This document shows, one piece after another, positions 28,109 through 29,150 of a stretch of DNA of 29,150 nucleotides (the first letter of the stretch is position 1; the number at the start of each line of letters is the position of its first letter). This DNA is from Candidatus Saccharimonadia bacterium (GTDB taxonomy: Bacteria; Patescibacteriota; Saccharimonadia; Saccharimonadales; Saccharimonadaceae), in the NCBI GenBank assembly GCA_023257055.1, contig JALRDG010000043.1, forward strand, positions 1 through 29,150. The letters run 5' to 3'. The notes beneath the pieces are model-generated. The model worked only from the letters and a program-made list of their open reading frames with translations. It did no database searches and was not told the DNA's origin. The position numbers and the translations under genes are program-made.

Positions 28109-28117
28109 ATTATACCA
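28109..28117 (-). promoter_or_regulatory. Extended -10 promoter of nucleotidyltransferase gene
   Basis: On the minus strand TGG TATAAT (28117-28109) is a consensus extended -10. The predicted leader to ATG 28046 is about 55 bases and ends in AAGGTG six bases before the start. Confidence 0.65.
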
Positions 28118-28139
28118 TAAACACTATAAAAATGCAATA

Positions 28140-29150
28140 TTAGAGCTGTTTGCGTAGCCAGCTATCAATTGATCCGGCGCCCATGGCAAGAACGAGCTTA
28201 TTATTGGTACGGGCAGATTCGATTGCATGCCATAATTCGTCATTTAGCTCGGCAACCTCAATATGTTCTTTGTTGGTAATATTTTTAATTAATTCTTCCG
28301 GAGAAAGAATAGGTAAGTCGGGGTCTTCACGGCTAAGATAGGTCGGTAACCAGTAGACTTTTTTAGCCAGTTCAAATTGATCGATGTAATCGTCTTTTAT
28401 TTCGTGTTGTCGAACGTTTTGATGCGGCTGATATACCAGGATTACTTCATCGCTTAACTCGCGCGCCATTTGAAGGGTGGCGGCAATTTCGACGGGGTGA
28501 TGACCGTAGTCGCTATAGAGATTGTCGGCGAGTTTTTCGAAACGGCGCTGTGTTCCTGGGAAGCTTGCTAAAGCAGGAACTAACTCCTCGTCAGGACAAC
28601 CTAAGTGCTCCCTGAGTGCCGTACGTACTAAATAGGCATTTTCTCGGTTATGTTGCCCGGCAAGCTTTATTTGACCTACGCGGCCATCACTAACATTAGC
28701 CTTTTTATCAATGATATGGAGTAGTACATCGCTACCTTTAACGACCGAGGTGTCATCGAGGTCTTGCTGGTACATGACGGCCGTACGCGATTGGCGGATA
28801 AAGTCATTAAAAGCCTCGACGTAACTTTGTTCTGTCGGATAGGTGTCTGGGTGGTCGTAATCTATCGTAGTGATGATAGACAGGTGTGGTGAGAAGTGTA
28901 AGAAGTTGCGATCGAATTCGTCGCATTCGTACACGAAATACTCGCTTGCGGAATCGAAGTGGCCACTTGGCCCCCAGGATAGTGTAGTTCCGACGGAGTA
29001 GCTGACTGGAATACCGAGTTGCTTTAGAGTCCAGACGGCCATACCGGTCGTAGTGGTCTTGCCGTGTGTTCCGGCGATGGCAATTAGCTTCAACTGCTTA
29101 TCGGCGATAATGTGTGCTAGTAGTTCGTCACGTTTGGCGGTCTTTATTCC
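28140..29150 (-). CDS. murC: UDP-N-acetylmuramate--L-alanine ligase MurC, C-terminal part
   Basis: The frame is open to the last base of the window, so the 5' end is missing; the TTG at 29093 is internal. 336 codons are visible. The ATP-binding loop is AIAGTHGKTTTTGM, the MurC/Mpl form. Later come DFDRNFLHFSPHLSIIT-like central-domain segments, the GQHNRENA motif (GKHNxxNA in the family), and the C-terminal domain with SDYGHHPVEIAATLQ and VYQPHQNVRQHE. MurC adds L-Ala to UDP-MurNAc in the cytoplasm, the first peptide step of peptidoglycan. Mpl is the main alternative; the absence of other mur genes in view leaves this slightly open. The missing part would be the N-terminal UDP-binding Rossmann segment. 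Confidence 0.9.
   Translation of the reverse strand, partial: GIKTAKRDELLAHIIADKQLKLIAIAGTHGKTTTTGMAVWTLKQLGIPVSYSVGTTLSWGPSGHFDSASEYFVYECDEFDRNFLHFSPHLSIITTIDYDHPDTYPTEQSYVEAFNDFIRQSRTAVMYQQDLDDTSVVKGSDVLLHIIDKKANVSDGRVGQIKLAGQHNRENAYLVRTALREHLGCPDEELVPALASFPGTQRRFEKLADNLYSDYGHHPVEIAATLQMARELSDEVILVYQPHQNVRQHEIKDDYIDQFELAKKVYWLPTYLSREDPDLPILSPEELIKNITNKEHIEVAELNDELWHAIESARTNNKLVLAMGAGSIDSWLRKQL

Overview
The window looks like a gene-dense piece of a small bacterial genome, most likely a Candidate Phyla Radiation member of the Saccharibacteria (TM7) type. This placement is an inference from remembered family resemblance, not from a search. The supports are: histidine kinases with an unusual shared H-box (SHxLRTPATAxKQYIGM), a CarS-like CTP transferase where most bacteria use CdsA, many promoters with almost no 5' leader, and very tight convergent and divergent packing. 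UGA is a stop codon here (several genes end cleanly in TGA), which argues against Gracilibacteria/Absconditabacteria. No tRNA, rRNA, CRISPR array or insertion sequence was seen.

Layout. 1-2259: a three-gene signalling operon (5'-truncated histidine kinase, Rcp1-like response regulator, receiver-kinase hybrid). 2329-3117: an envelope protein of unknown role. 3225-5538: a CDP-alcohol phosphatidyltransferase tail-to-tail with a CarS-like enzyme, a TylF-like methyltransferase and MsrA. 5629-7974: a YihY/BrkB membrane protein and a secreted protein with a carbohydrate-binding module and an esterase-like domain. 8067-11674: polyprenyl synthetase, CorA-type transporter, PAP2 phosphatase and diacylglycerol-kinase-like lipid kinase. 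11785-15109: GlsB/YeaQ-like protein, CHASE histidine kinase with a single-domain response regulator, and a Crp/Fnr regulator. 15206-18239: second CorA, a short transcript unit with a 30-residue ORF, DsbA-like thioredoxin-fold protein and a CBS-pair membrane protein. 18296-22993: aspS, cardiolipin synthase, and three small envelope or stress proteins. 23036-27328: metal-dependent hydrolase, MutY-like glycosylase, two exported or membrane proteins of unknown role, MscS channel, TrmB and a MazG-like protein. 27341-28046: two back-to-back hairpins and a G+C-richer nucleotidyltransferase. 28140-29150: the C-terminal part of MurC.

How the genes work together. The window is weighted to the envelope. 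Six enzymes act on phospholipid or isoprenoid lipids (CDP-alcohol phosphatidyltransferase, CarS-like, polyprenyl synthetase, PAP2, lipid kinase, cardiolipin synthase). There are two CorA-type and one CNNM-like ion protein, an osmotic channel, an extracytoplasmic thiol protein, a peptidoglycan ligase, and three sensor kinases with receivers. Expression seems to follow two styles. In most genes a -10 hexamer lies only 6-10 bases before the start codon with no Shine-Dalgarno sequence, so transcripts would be leaderless or nearly so. A minority have a Shine-Dalgarno sequence, mostly with a recognisable -35/-10 promoter and a real leader. Several coding starts were revised from the longest open frame using this pattern.

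The observations most worth a second look are: the leaderless promoter class and its overlapping divergent versions, the CarS/CDP-alcohol phosphatidyltransferase pair with an altered motif, a cysteine-free MutY-like protein with Glu in place of the catalytic Asp, the promoter-to-terminator unit at 16164-16440, and the hairpin plus nucleotidyltransferase cassette at 27341-28117.
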